Assembly: GCA_963920665.1 (NCBI GenBank)
Contig: OY987264.1
Coordinates: forward strand, 21,618,906 to 21,682,905
Direction: 5' to 3'
DNA from: Straminergon stramineum
Taxonomy: Eukaryota; Streptophyta; Bryopsida; Hypnales; Calliergonaceae
Length of the DNA stretch: 64,000 nucleotides
In this document: positions 21,889-33,800 of the stretch, in pieces
Numbering within the stretch: the first letter of the stretch is position 1
Layout of the letters: every line of letters starts with the position of its first letter
Program-made: the position numbers and the translations under genes
Notes under the pieces: generated by a model
Databases searched by the model: none
The model's input: only the letters and a program-made list of their open reading frames with translations
What the model was told of the DNA's origin: nothing

Positions 21889-24850
21889 GTTTTCTTTTTT
21901 GACTAAAGCACATGTTCTTGTAGAATTGGAGAATTTCTTTTCTTTATAAAAGGTTTGGTCTATTCTAGGTCTTTAAAATATGCATACCCATAATCATCAT
22001 TGCCCCATATGTGACACCTACATTTGAATCAAGAAGCAACATTAAAACCTAGATTTTGATGATAGAAGCTATGTAAACAATTACAACTTGAGAGTCTAGG
22101 AAAGATGAGTATTGATTCTTGGTACACCTAAAAGCACCTAAAAACAATATTCATACAATATCCAAATAATTCATGCAAATACATTAGAATAATTTTTCAC
22201 TTGTCTACAAGATTCAATAAAAAAAAATTGCATTTTGTAATAATGAATATGCTCAGTTGCTATTAGTGTTGATTAGAAATGCACATCCTCTTTACTTGAA
22301 GACTCCTTCAACTTATTGTATCCTATAAATATACACCAAATGCATTAGTTAAATAGGGAATGACCAATTGCAAATTGAATGTAGGATAAAGTTGGAAAAT
22401 TTTATATTTGACATGTCTATAATTGACAAAATAGGATTGAACTTTAGTTGATATTTGAAAAGGCCTAGACAACTTTTCATCCATTTTGGCTACATATCCA
22501 ACTCACTTTCCAATAAGAAGGTGAAGATGCTCTAAAGGATCAAATCATCAAAATCTTCATAAAAGCATCCAAATTTCTAAAGTCATTCAACTCTTCCATC
22601 ACTCCTCATCTAGTTTTGTTTGAAAAATTAATATGTTTGTAGTTGTAAGATTATCATCACGTTTTGCCAAATGCATTAGAAGAGATTTGAGGGCATGAAG
22701 AGGCTATGAGTTATTTTGAGTTCCCAAGGTGTGGAAACTTGCCACATCAACAATATGACATAGTACAAACATTGTCATGTCAAAAAATAATAATATTTTA
22801 AATTATTTTTCTAATTTTTTTAATTCAATTTTAGGCATTTAATAGTGCTTTCTAGAAATTTTGTGAAAAATAAATTTTTCATTTTTTTTCCAAATAATTC
22901 GGAAATTCAACCTATTATGGGCTAGTTCCAATATCTTGTAGCATGGGGAACAATCTTGAAATGGGTTCTTGAAGCCCTCAATTCTCCTCTAATGTTAATG
23001 AATGTAGGCCAACTTAGCCCTAATTTTCATCCCCTAATTGTATACTCATCCACCATATATCTCAATCAATCTACAATTAGATATTTTGTACAATATTAGT
23101 CCTTCAATTGCCATTCAATTATAAGCCCATAGTTTAAATACAAGGTCATATTATTTTTGGGCCTTTGCAATGTAAGAGTAGGGTTTGTTTGTTTTTCTTT
23201 AAGAAAGATTCTTATTTTTAATCTACCTTATATAGAGCATTAGGGGAGAATGAACCTGTTGAAAGGCTTTGAGATTTCATACTAATTTTAGTACTAATTG
23301 AGGAGAATATGATTTCATCTACATCATCATTACTATTATTGTAGTGACCACTTGGCGTGTGGAAATTTCTCAAAAGCATGTACCAGCCATCCTCCATCAC
23401 TAAATCAAGAAATCTTAGAGATGGATTGGCTAGTGGCCAAATGAAATTGTGAAGATGGGTTGGATAATCATGATAAATATTTGAACCCATCATGCAAATC
23501 TCAGCCCAATTAATAAATTGAGAAGGATTTTTCCCATCCAAATTATTGATCTATGAAGCAACCCCTTCTTGGATTCAATTCTCCCCTAATGGACATTTGC
23601 AATGTAAAAGATGCTTCCACCTTAAATTAAAATAAAATACTCTTCTAAAAATTGAATGTCAAAAGGAGGGCAATGAGAACAAGAGTGCGATTTGTGCATG
23701 GAAAGAACCAAATCAACAACTAATAGGCAGGCAAATTAATGGCAACATGAGATAGCAGGGCATCAAGTGAAAGTCTATGGAACAAAGACTTTCCCTCGAG
23801 CAACAATCAGCCTCCACCACTTATGAAGTTGATCTCCATCATTGCCTGTCACTTACAATATAACCCTTTTATTGTCCAAGTCTTTGGCCCCAATGCACTT
23901 GTCAAGACACTCTGTATGAGTCCATCAACTTGAGCAAACTTGCCATTAACCGAACAGTTCTAATAACCGGACAACAAAATTGCCAAATATCGCACAATAA
24001 CTGAACAAGATGCAAACTTCGGGAACGATCTCATTGAGCGATGGGATCAAGATTTAGTCAATGATCAGTTGATCACACTCTGTGCGGTGAAGGGCTACAA
24101 GAAAATTTTGATTAAACTTCAACCTCATTGCCATTATATTGCAATAAAATTTGTTGGAAGTAACCTTTTTGCATTCTTTTTCTTTAGGGTGAATCTTCAG
24201 AAGACAATTAAGAATCATGCCAAATTTCATAACATTCAAGTCTTTATTTTAGCGAAGAGAAGTACTTGAATTTTGCCTCTGTGGTGACTGATGTAGAGGA
24301 TTGTTCTACAATTTTCTTATTTGAGGTTACATGGACAAGACCAGAACCCTAATTTAAGAAGAAGACAATGTGAGTAGGCCCCTTACTTGAGAAGCAAGTC
24401 AGAGCTGCAGGTAAGCAGGGAAATAGCCTCTCTGGAAGAAGAGTCTTGTTTCTACTAGTGGTACGTTTCGCATCTGCACTCACAGCAAAGACACAATTCT
24501 TAAAACTGGTACCAATCTGCGCTTCTCCACCAATACTGGTGGGAATTTAATCTAGTTCTAATTTAAAAAATTGACAAAACCACGAAACACATCTAAAACT
24601 CATGTTGCTTGCTTACCACACCTCGCGCCTAAAATCTTTGACGGCACTAGCCACTGCACATCTAATAAGTGCAAGTCCTTCAGGAGTAAAATGTTTTCTC
24701 AAATGTAGAATACAGTAGAGAAATTACAGATACTTGAGTTTCTCAATTGTAATCCTAGACTCATGTAAAAAGAATGGCAAAATTAGCCTACCCCACATAA
24801 CTCGCAGAGTAGGTACCAAGTTCTAAAAAATATTCAACGACCAGGGTTTG
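21889..24850. other. AT-rich spacer between NCA1 and the coiled-coil gene
   Basis: No supported gene. A 107-codon frame at 23,218-23,541 (minus) begins with a non-ATG codon and resembles nothing I know. The 3' UTR of the coiled-coil gene probably occupies the last few hundred bases. Confidence 0.5.
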
Positions 24851-27800
24851 TCATCTCGGAAAATTTCGGCTTACAGCCTTGAGAATCAGCATCACTCCTG
24901 TGGCAGCTATTGCCCCTGTTGCAGTCGCAGCAGGTAGGATATACTTCGTGGTCTCTATTCTCTTGTCAGCTTGATACTTTGCCAATTCCGACTCTTGGTA
25001 GAACTTTGCTTTTCTCGCACTTTCGCACTTAGCATCCTCCAAGGTTTCCTCAAGTTTTTTAACTTGTGACTGGCACTTGTCTCTCTCTTTTTTCAACTCA
25101 CTGAGTTCAGCGAGTAGTTCCTCACATTGGACATGTGAGCTAGAAATAGTATCTTGGAGACTCTTGATGCTAGCGTCAGAACACTTGAGATCAGCCTCCA
25201 GCCTCTCGTTCTTAGAAGATAGAGCTGCAAACATTCACCATGGCAAAAAAACTTAGCAAAAATTTCGTTGTCCTAAGACTTGAGAGCAAGATATATAATT
25301 AATGAAAATTCACTTCAAGGATTGCCACTCTCAGGCATAACCTTGGATTACTAATAAAATGACATGAAGTTAGCACTGGTGTAGTGCTGCTACAAGACCA
25401 TGAAAGCTTATGAATGAAAGCAAAATATGATACACTAGAGATGCAGCTCTGTAAAAACCACTATCAAGGGCACTCTAAACAAATCGTGGGTGACATGATC
25501 TCTTGCTTTCAGAGCACATATCAGTTGCCTATCTTTCCAGTTTGACAATCAATTTCACACGCAAGAATATAGGTTTGAGCAGAGCAACCAGAATAGGGAT
25601 TTACCTTGGATCGCCTGTGCTGCCTCATCTTTCTGGATCTGCAATTCACTTTCCAACAACTCAACCTTGAACGTTAACTCTCCAATATGCTCAGTTAGTT
25701 CCGTAGTATGAGATTCAAAAATGCCCTTCTCAATGTCGAGCCTTTCTGCGGCCTCGGTTGCTTTCGATTTAGCAGCTTCGAGCTCCTCTTGTATTCTTGA
25801 GACATGAGTTTCCCGCTCTTGAAACTTTTCGGTAAACTCCCTAGTTTTAGTGTCTAACTTTCCATCAACTTCAATAGCTCTGCTCTGAGTCACGTCCAGT
25901 TCATGTTGCAATCGCAATACTTCATTCTGAAGGCCATCCACTTTCTCACTGTATTCCTTCGTTCTAGATTCAATTAATGCCGACGCTTCAGAGGATTTTC
26001 TATTCGCAAGTTCAAGCTCCTCCTTCAGGGAACGAATAGTAGTTTCCAAGAGCGGCACTTTTCTCATAGTCTCCTCCTCTTGAAGAATTCTATCTCCTTG
26101 CTCCTTTTCCAGAGACTTAGAAAGCTCAGATGACTTGTCTTTTGCATTAATAAGCTCCTCGCGCAATTCTGAGACCGCTGTGCTCAACTCTTTGACTTCA
26201 GTCTCAAGGTTCTCGGCCTTCGCCTTAGCCATTTCTTTCTGAGAATGCAAATCCGTCAAAGTACCTTCAAGCCGAGCATTCTCCTGCTTCACACGTTGAA
26301 TCTCAAATTCTAACTTCTCAACAACCTGCGAGTACCACCGCATGAGTATGTTCAGTAATCATATAGAAAAATCGCCATCTAGAAACCCATGTATAAACAT
26401 GCTAAACTAATCTTATTTAGTTTAGCAAAGATAATTCCAATTAGCATTCAGAAAAAAATGAAAAACTGGAAGGATAAATCACAAGGCCAACGCCAAAAAA
26501 AAGATTTGTTGAAACCTAAGGTCAGAATAAACACCTCCTTCGTTGTTGAGAGATCTACACCGAGTGTTTCAGTGTCTTTCTCAAAAGCAGCTATCTTTTC
26601 TTGATCAGCAAAGCGAAGCTTTGTCACTTCCTCCAGCTCTCGACTTGACTTGGAGAGGTCCTCTTCCAATCCCCTCTTCTCAGATAGCAAAGAAATTTTC
26701 TCTTCCTCCGCGGTGGCCTTCTCCTGTGACAATCTAGAAGCCCTATCCTTCAAAGCCAGAAACTCTTCTTCCGGTATCTGAGAATCAACAAGCGCCTTAT
26801 TTGCACGTTCAAGTGAATCCACCTCTTTCGTAAGTGCCTTGTTTGTTTCGCCCAAAGTTTGATTGACCTTCTGAGCATCCTCGAGATCTTTTCTGGACTT
26901 CTTCACAGCATCCTCCAAACTCCTCTTTTCTGAAAGGAGAGAATCGTTTTCCTCGGTCAAAGAATCTCTCTCTGCATTCAACTTCGAGTTACTGTTCTCG
27001 GAAATCTCCAATTCCACTTCAAGTCCACGAAATTTACCAACTAGTGTTTCACCTTCTTTCCTAAAGAAATCGGCCTTCTCTTCTGCAACTGTGGCACTGT
27101 TCTGAGCTTCCTGAAGCTCAAGCCTAATCTCACTGAGTCCCCGTTGCAACCTGTCTTTCTCATCGGTAACAACATGTAGTTCTTTCAGAAGTGCAGTTTT
27201 TTCTTGAGTAATCTCTTCCACGTTGTCCTTCAACCTCAGGAAATCTTCCTCGGGGACTTGAGTCTTCCGAAACTCTTCACTCTCAGTTAAGAGAGAATTT
27301 ACCTTCTCCTCTAAGGCATCGATCTTGTCTTTGGCAGCTCGAGCAGTCTTTTCTTCTTCAACAAGGTTCTGCTCTAATGTAGACAGATGATTTTCTCGAC
27401 CTTCCTTCTCTGAAAGGAGACTCTTTCTCTCCTCCATCAAAGCAGAATTCTCCTCACTAAGATTTGAAGCACGTTCTCTCAAAGACACGAACTCGTTCTG
27501 TTTCCCATCCAACTCTTTCTGTCCTCTCACCAGCGATTCAATTTCTTTTTCAAGGGTAACAACCCTCTCGTTTGCAACAGTAGAAGATCTCTCTGCCTCC
27601 TCGAGTTCAACCCTGGAATGAGATACTGTTTCTTCCAGATGTTTCTTCTCAAAGATGAGGGAATCTCTTTCCTTTGCTAGTGCGTCCTGCTCAGATGTTA
27701 CGGCGGCCCTGTCAACTTCAGCTTCATTAGCCTGCATAAGCTCATGTGAGACATTTAGCTTAGTACTGGAACCTGGAATAATTAATTTTCTGAGCATCAC

Positions 27801-28810
27801 TCACTCTCCCAATGCATGAGGTACAAGAGTCAATCTTGCAAAATGATATGCCAAGGCGAATGATTCACTTACAAGAAGAAAGAACGGCCTCACAAAATGG
27901 ACAAGCTAAATTCAAAGAAAGTCGTGATATCACTGTTACAGAGAATTTTACACCATCTGACAATCTAAAAGCGAACACAAAAAATCAACTATGTTCTTTG
28001 CTCATTTTCGAAAAGATGCCTTCTTGAGAAGAAATTTGTGGTGAAAAATCAAGTAAAAGAGTCACTAACCACATTGAGCTGCTTTTCCAGATGCGCCACC
28101 TTCTTCGCAAGATCCTCTTTATCATCTCGAAGAGCTTTTACTTGCTTCAATAACTTGTCGTTCAAGTCGTGAAGAAGTAAAGCCTTCGGGCTGTCCATCG
28201 GTGAAGCTGGTGGCTGCACTCCAAGGGAAATAGCACGTTCAACAGGTGTCTTCTTCCTTGGAGAACTTGGAGGTCTGTCTGCTCCCCAACAAACGATATC
28301 GGCATCGACTTGTTAGAGGGAGAACCAGATTATCAACAACAAATTGAAATAGTACAAATGAGCTTAAAATCAAGAGGTTTCAGAAAGGACCAAGACTGAA
28401 CTAATAATCTGACTGGCTCAATGCCCTGCTCTTCATCCTCTCAACATAAACGACCAAAAAAAATAATACTTCATGAAATCGCTCTTTCTAGAGACAAGAA
28501 AAAACATTCCAATGGCAATTCGCGAACCTGAAATACGAGGAGACATCGAACGTGGAGACACTGAGCCTTCACGAGACACCGGACCACTCGGATATCGGGG
28601 AGTCGAGTTGGCAGACGGCGCCTCATCGCTGCTAGCTACAGACTGTCCATTCCGTTTCTCGGAAATGATGTCATGCTCACCAGAGTTCCCCGTCTCCACT
28701 CTGAGCTCACTACCGGTAACACCGGCTTCCGCATGAGGACTCGTGCTTTCATTCCCGTGATGCTTCTTCTTGTGGTGGCTCTTCTTGTGATTCTGGCCAT
28801 GGCCAGGCAT
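24851..28810 (-). CDS. Tail-anchored long coiled-coil protein (927 aa, 5 exons)
   Basis: Exons in gene order: 28528-28810, 28070-28278, 26535-27731, 25605-26325, 24851-25224. All junctions are GT/AG with matching phase. Residues 1-30 are His/Lys-rich (MPGHGQNHKKSHHKKKHH). A Ser/Pro-rich stretch follows, including SPRSMSPRISG and the SP-rich PPSSPRKKTPVERAISLGVQ. From about residue 145 to 895 it is almost continuous coiled coil. Exon 3 holds about five repeats of roughly 80 residues marked by L-L-SEK-LE motifs. The C-terminus is a hydrophobic segment (YILPAATATGAIAATGVMLI) with basic flanks and a short tail SRNFPR, typical of tail-anchored proteins of mitochondrial, peroxisomal or ER membranes. 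Plant PMD1/PMD2 (peroxisomal and mitochondrial division factors) are tail-anchored coiled coils and are one candidate relation, but they are much shorter; family assignment is open. For exon 3 I chose the acceptor before ANEAE because a TACTAAG branch-point-like motif lies at the right distance. An in-frame alternative lies 33 bases upstream. Confidence 0.88.
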
Positions 28811-29196
28811 TTTGTCTGCACAGAATCTACGCTAATCGTCAAAAGAGCAATAGAAAACGCACACACCTAACACAATCCAACTTCTTCATTTCCGTGAAAT
28901 AAACGTACCTCTTCATTTTGTAAATAAACATAAGCAGCGAGACAGCACTCGTAAGCACAGGCAACAATACAAGAAAGAAATATTGCATCATTTTGGCTAT
29001 TCAATGCACGAATAAAACCCCACAGACCTCAAGGAGCGACATCCTCTATATATCTCTTTCTCCCGTCACTTCATCCAAGCAATACCACGACGCAACACAA
29101 TGACGCAACACAAAGACGCCATACACACTCCGTCAACCAAGACCGACACAAATCACAAAGAAAAAATCAATCACCGACCAAAACAAAAGTCCATAT

Positions 29197-29232
29197 CACA
29201 CACACACAAACACACTCACACTCACACTCACC
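29197..29232. repeat. (CA)n/(CACACT)n microsatellite
   Basis: CACACA units followed by repeated CACTCA units, in the probable leader of the coiled-coil gene. Confidence 0.9.
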
Positions 29233-29401
29233 AGCACTTGTTGTCAACGCCACACAAGCACTCTAGCTCCAGAGACCAAATCCGCAGCCAAACATTCCAA
29301 ATTTCAGCGCCGGCAACGAAGTCGGACCACACCACGAGCTCCTCCGCCGCCGTAAATTGAGGAAGCGGACTCCAATTGACAGGGCGCTAGGGTTAGTTCC
29401 C

Positions 29402-29440
29402 GAGAGAGAGGAGGAGAAGGAGAAGGAGAAGGAGGTGGAG
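29402..29440. repeat. Purine tract of GAG/GAAGGA units
   Basis: Nearly pure purine on the plus strand, with GAGAGAG followed by three AGAAGG units. On the gene strand this is a CT-rich tract, a common plant core-promoter or 5' UTR feature. Confidence 0.85.
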
Positions 29441-29550
29441 TCGTGATGAGAGGACTGATGATCTTAGAATGGAGCTGGAAATTTGAAAAAGTCGTGGTGC
29501 GGCAAGGGGAGAGGCGACTTGAAATGTCAAGCACGGGAAGCAAGGAAAGG

Positions 29551-30440
29551 CCATTAAGACCTCATCCCTTCACTTGAGTGCTCATCCCTGGATATGATTT
29601 TAAAAAAAAGCAGCGTGCACGGCGTTTTAAAGGGGAAAACGCTGAAAGCAGCTGCAGGGGCGCCATCGCTGGCCCGGCAAGACGGGGTCGTTGTCGTCGT
29701 CGTCTTCTTCGTCTCCGACGGACGGGACAGAGACAGCCATTTCTTTTTGTTTTTTCTCGTGGTCAAGCGATTTGCATGCACCCTGCAAGTATGGAAAAAA
29801 TCAATAGAATCATCCACGAAATGTGCATCTTCATCCATTAATCGAATCTATTATCTAATAGTAGTTTTCATCCACATATTGGGCAAATCTAGTATATTCC
29901 TGAGAAGGGTTTGACGATTTCAACCATTTTTTTCCAACCTTTTTCTGTTATGTAAAAGGACCCAATGCCCCCAAACAGGTAAGATTCTGGCAAAAATTCA
30001 CCAATGCAAAGATGGATGGATGGATGACCTTTTGCTATCAGTTCAGTTCTGTTCTCGAATGGATGCACTTTAGGTTACAATTTGGGATGGGAGGGACCCT
30101 GCCTGCCTGCCTGCCTGGGTCCCATTCATTGATTGAATAAGAGAGAACTCGAAGTTAGCATTCTTTTCGAAGTGTGAGAGGCCGCTATAGGACCGACCCT
30201 ATCGTTACGGTCATGCTTTTTGGAGGACCCTACTATAAGTTAGGGTTTCCAGTCGCCAAGGCCTCCTTTTATCCATTATGTGGCCAGGTACACTTTCTTC
30301 ACAGCAAGGAGATTGTCCTGATGGACTCTTTGTTCTGAATGAATGCATCCCACATTTTGTCAGTCCTAATTAGTGTAGTTTATTAGGGTTAATTTCATGT
30401 CCCACATGGATTATTCAGATATAAGTTATGGGGGGTTTTG
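29551..30440. other. CpG island edge and spacer
   Basis: Bases 29,551-29,760 are CpG-rich, with a GTC repeat (about 29,686-29,712) and an inverted repeat GCGTTTT/AAAACGC (29,622-29,628 and 29,636-29,642). Beyond this are minor repeats, GGAT units near 30,013 and a TGCC microsatellite at about 30,098-30,117. No gene is supported; the apparent minus-strand frame here is the translated GTC repeat. Confidence 0.45.
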
Positions 30441-30448
30441 GGTGGGGT

Positions 30449-30843
30449 TTTTTTAAACAAATGAAACGGGATTTCATTGCCAAAAAGGGGGTAAATACAA
30501 CCAACCAGCCACAGGTGGCTTGACGGAACAAAACACAAACGAAAACAAACTCAAAAACAGCAGATATGATATATGGGTTACAAAATGAGCAAAAGAAATT
30601 GGAAGAAGATACTGTGGTTACAATTGACTACTAACTTAGGTTATTGAAATTGGTGAGACTGGATACTGGGTAGGATTCAGTCTGTTTCCAGACTCCTGTT
30701 GTGTGTAACATATGCCTGAAATCAGGATTCTTTTGACTCCCTTGTTGGCTGTCTTTGTGGTTGTTTGGCTTGCTGTTCTCGGCTAGGCCACTGTCTTGTA
30801 CTTTGCCTTTGCAATGATATTCTGTTTCATCTGTGTCCCCCAA
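30449..30843 (-). mobile_element. Truncated LINE-like retroelement 3' end
   Basis: Read on the minus strand, the segment ends with a low-complexity UTR running GTTTTGTTCCGTC...GGCAATGAAATCCCGTTTCATT and then an A tail (the T run at 30,449-30,455 on plus). That is the usual form of plant LINE 3' ends. A short frame upstream (30,631-30,843, containing GKVQDSGLAENSKPNNHKD) could be the last residues of a polyprotein. No reverse transcriptase motifs remain. A target-site duplication was not identified, and a processed retrocopy of some other gene is possible. Confidence 0.45.
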
Positions 30844-30849
30844 AAAAAT

Positions 30850-33800
30850 TCAGGATTCTACAAACTTAGTGTATGCAGTATGACCAAATGGCTACTCTCT
30901 AAGGATGGTTGTATCCACCATGGACAAGATACTAGTTCCATGCAAGATGTTGCTCAAGGAAACCAACAAGGATATGTCTTTGCAAATCAAGAGCAAGTGA
31001 CTACAAATGGTCAAGCTTCAAGAGGTGCATAGTAGAGATATTTTGGTAACTCTGTAACGTTGTTGTGGACACTTAGTGCCTAGTGGATGACAAAGAATCC
31101 TTCTATGTAAGATAGAAGTAGAAGTAGAGATGTTCATTTTAGAAATATTGGGTGAAAAGGTGAGGTCTTGCATGGTAGTTTGACCTCCAATGAGTATAAG
31201 GTAGAGGACCCATTCCTAACTAGTGGCCCCCATATTAGTAGTGTAGGCTAGGGTGTTCTCTTTCCACGTAGGTAGAGATGAGTAAATGGTAAATTGTGAC
31301 ACAATAAGGTGCACTATGATTGGCTATAGGATTCTCAATTTTGCAACTAGCTCTTGGTCAGAAATAAGACAACCTATATGACTCAATAGTATGGGATGAA
31401 TAGAATCTTCACCTAGAAAATTCACAGTAATTTTGTTTTAGAAAACAAACTTGTGAAAAATTATGGAATCCTTCTGAAATCTATGTTTGTACATGGGAAA
31501 AAATTTCCACTTGAGAAACCCACGCTTTAGATATGCTCAATTGCTTAAGTGGTCAAAAATGGGTCATCTACTTTAGTCTTGCATAGTGCTTTGGGGTTTT
31601 TTTTAACAAATGATTCACATGGTACCTCAAAGGATGATTTCTCCGATGATGAGCCTAGCATTCAAAGGCTAACCTTAGGACAATGCTTGCCTATGAACAC
31701 GATAATTACTCTAAAATGATGTAATTTTTGAACCATTAGGTGCATTCTCCATTTCTACAACAACCTAGGAAGTTATTGATTTGCCACTTTGGGGCCTCGA
31801 CATTCTTTTAGGAGAAAATACTCAATGAACTTTATGAGAATTTTCATGTGGAGTTTTCTAGCAATTTGCAAGTTCCAAAGAAAGTTTTATGTAGAGATTT
31901 AAATTTCATACCTTCCTCACATTATGATTGTGCTACTAAATGAAGTTCAATTTGTTTAACCCCTAAAGGACTAAGCTGCATTTTTTGGCAACATAGCAAT
32001 TTGGGGCAGCTCCCTACAAGGCTACAAATGAAATTTTTATTTTTTTTATTTCAAATTTTCACACAACATGGGGACCAGGTTTTTCTTTGAGGCCCAACAA
32101 TTTTCACAACTTTTGACTACATGGTCAAAAAGTTATTATATGATATGTAGTTTTTTTCTTAGGCAAGCAATCCAAACTGATAAAAAAAATCATTTTTGAG
32201 AAACAAAAATTTGAAATTAGTGTTCTAGATTTTTTCTCTACAGGGAAAGCTTTGAATCATTCCATTTTGATCAAAGAGATGAAAGTTATGAGGAGTTCTG
32301 GTTTGCAGGTGGTTATGGAATCTTTACTCTAAAAAATACTTTAAAAGTCCTTTATTTAATTCAATTTTCAATATTTTTGAAAAAAATAAAATCATTGGGT
32401 GTAGATTGTTTATTACAGCATCACAACCATTAGAATTGAAAATTTTCAATTCCATAACTAAACTCTTAACAATTTAGTATTTTGAATCATTCTCTACTTC
32501 TTTCTACTTACTATTTTTTTCCTATGTGTTGTACAATTCCAAATGATTTAAAAAATTTCAAGCTTTTAGAGAACTTGCCTTGAAGAATGAATCCAAAGAA
32601 GAACTACCAACATGGACATTTTTTCATACAAATGTGACCTTGTAAAGTGTTGCTGCCATGTTTTACATGGTGCTAAAAAAAGTTTTTTTGGCAATTCTAA
32701 CACTAATATCTTGCAATTTATATGGTGAAAATTGCTGAAATTTTTTCCACATCTTTTCAAACCAGAATACCGCAAGATTTTATAGTTATAGGTGTCCAAA
32801 AATATTTTATTTCTAAAATTTGTTACTTGTACTAGAAATGGCAGTTTGGAGTATTTTTGGTAAAAACATAGTGAAGAAACTTTAGGAGTTAAAGCATTGC
32901 TCTAAACATGACTCTAGTTTCTACTATGTATATAGTAGGGTTATAATATTCTTAGCTTCTTACAATTGATCAATTGTAGCATTAAAAGAAATTTTATAAT
33001 GTAAAATATAATTCACACTTTTTGCTATGCATAATTGACATTGCATTATTACAAAATCTCAATTTTAGAAATCCAAAACTCCATTTTTGGTGAGTTTTTA
33101 TGTGGTTTTTATAGATTTAGATTTTAAGTGAATGAAAAACATTGGTGATGAGTTTCAAACTTCAATTGAGTAGATTCTATATGTTATAAACATCTATGTG
33201 TGCATCTTTTATGTTAAAAAGAGGTCATGAAGTAACAAACAAATAATCTATAAAAAGTTCAATATTGAGATGCCTCTTGCCAAATTTTGCAAATAGATAT
33301 TTTCATATGGCAATTAAATTTTTCTATTTGAACCTCACACTATGACTACTTTTGTACATATGGGTATGATGGTACAATTAATTTGTCAAAATCTAGGAAG
33401 AGTTCTAGTATGTGAGCATAGGATTTATGAGCCCTTGAGCTAAGGAGTGGAATATATTATAAACATCATCTATGGCTATAGGTGTCTATGTTATCAACAC
33501 CTATATTATAGACTCTTTTCATGTTATAGACACATGTGTTGTAGACTCTTTTCAAGTTATAGTGTACCTATGTTATAGGTACATATGTTATAAACACCTT
33601 CAAATGGTTGTAGGTACATACATAAAACTAAGTTGAAGGCTCGTACACTCATGTCTCTTCACTTACGTGCTTGCATCATTGAAAATCTAATTACAATTTA
33701 GAGATATCGAAGGCCCAAATTCAACAAGCAGTTTGTATGAATATTATATTCTAGTGGCCAAGGAGTTAGACTTACATAGGTAGTTCTTGCTTACTATAGT

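Larger units (their letters stand above)
28811..29550 (-). promoter_or_regulatory. 5' leader and promoter of the coiled-coil gene
   Basis: No coding frame is supported. On the gene's own strand this stretch holds pyrimidine-rich and GT-rich simple repeats, described separately, within about 650 bases of the ATG. The change from A-rich leader to a CpG island begins near 29,270. Confidence 0.45.

Noticed and set aside
23218..23541. 107-codon minus-strand frame
   Set aside because: Its first codon is TTG, it lies in AT-rich spacer, and it resembles no family.
29554..29838. Minus-strand frame with a Thr run
   Set aside because: The Thr run is the translated GTC repeat of the CpG island; the rest has no coding sign.
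33448..33620. CRISPR-like array
   Set aside because: Units are degenerate, unequal and without constant repeats; the genome is eukaryotic.
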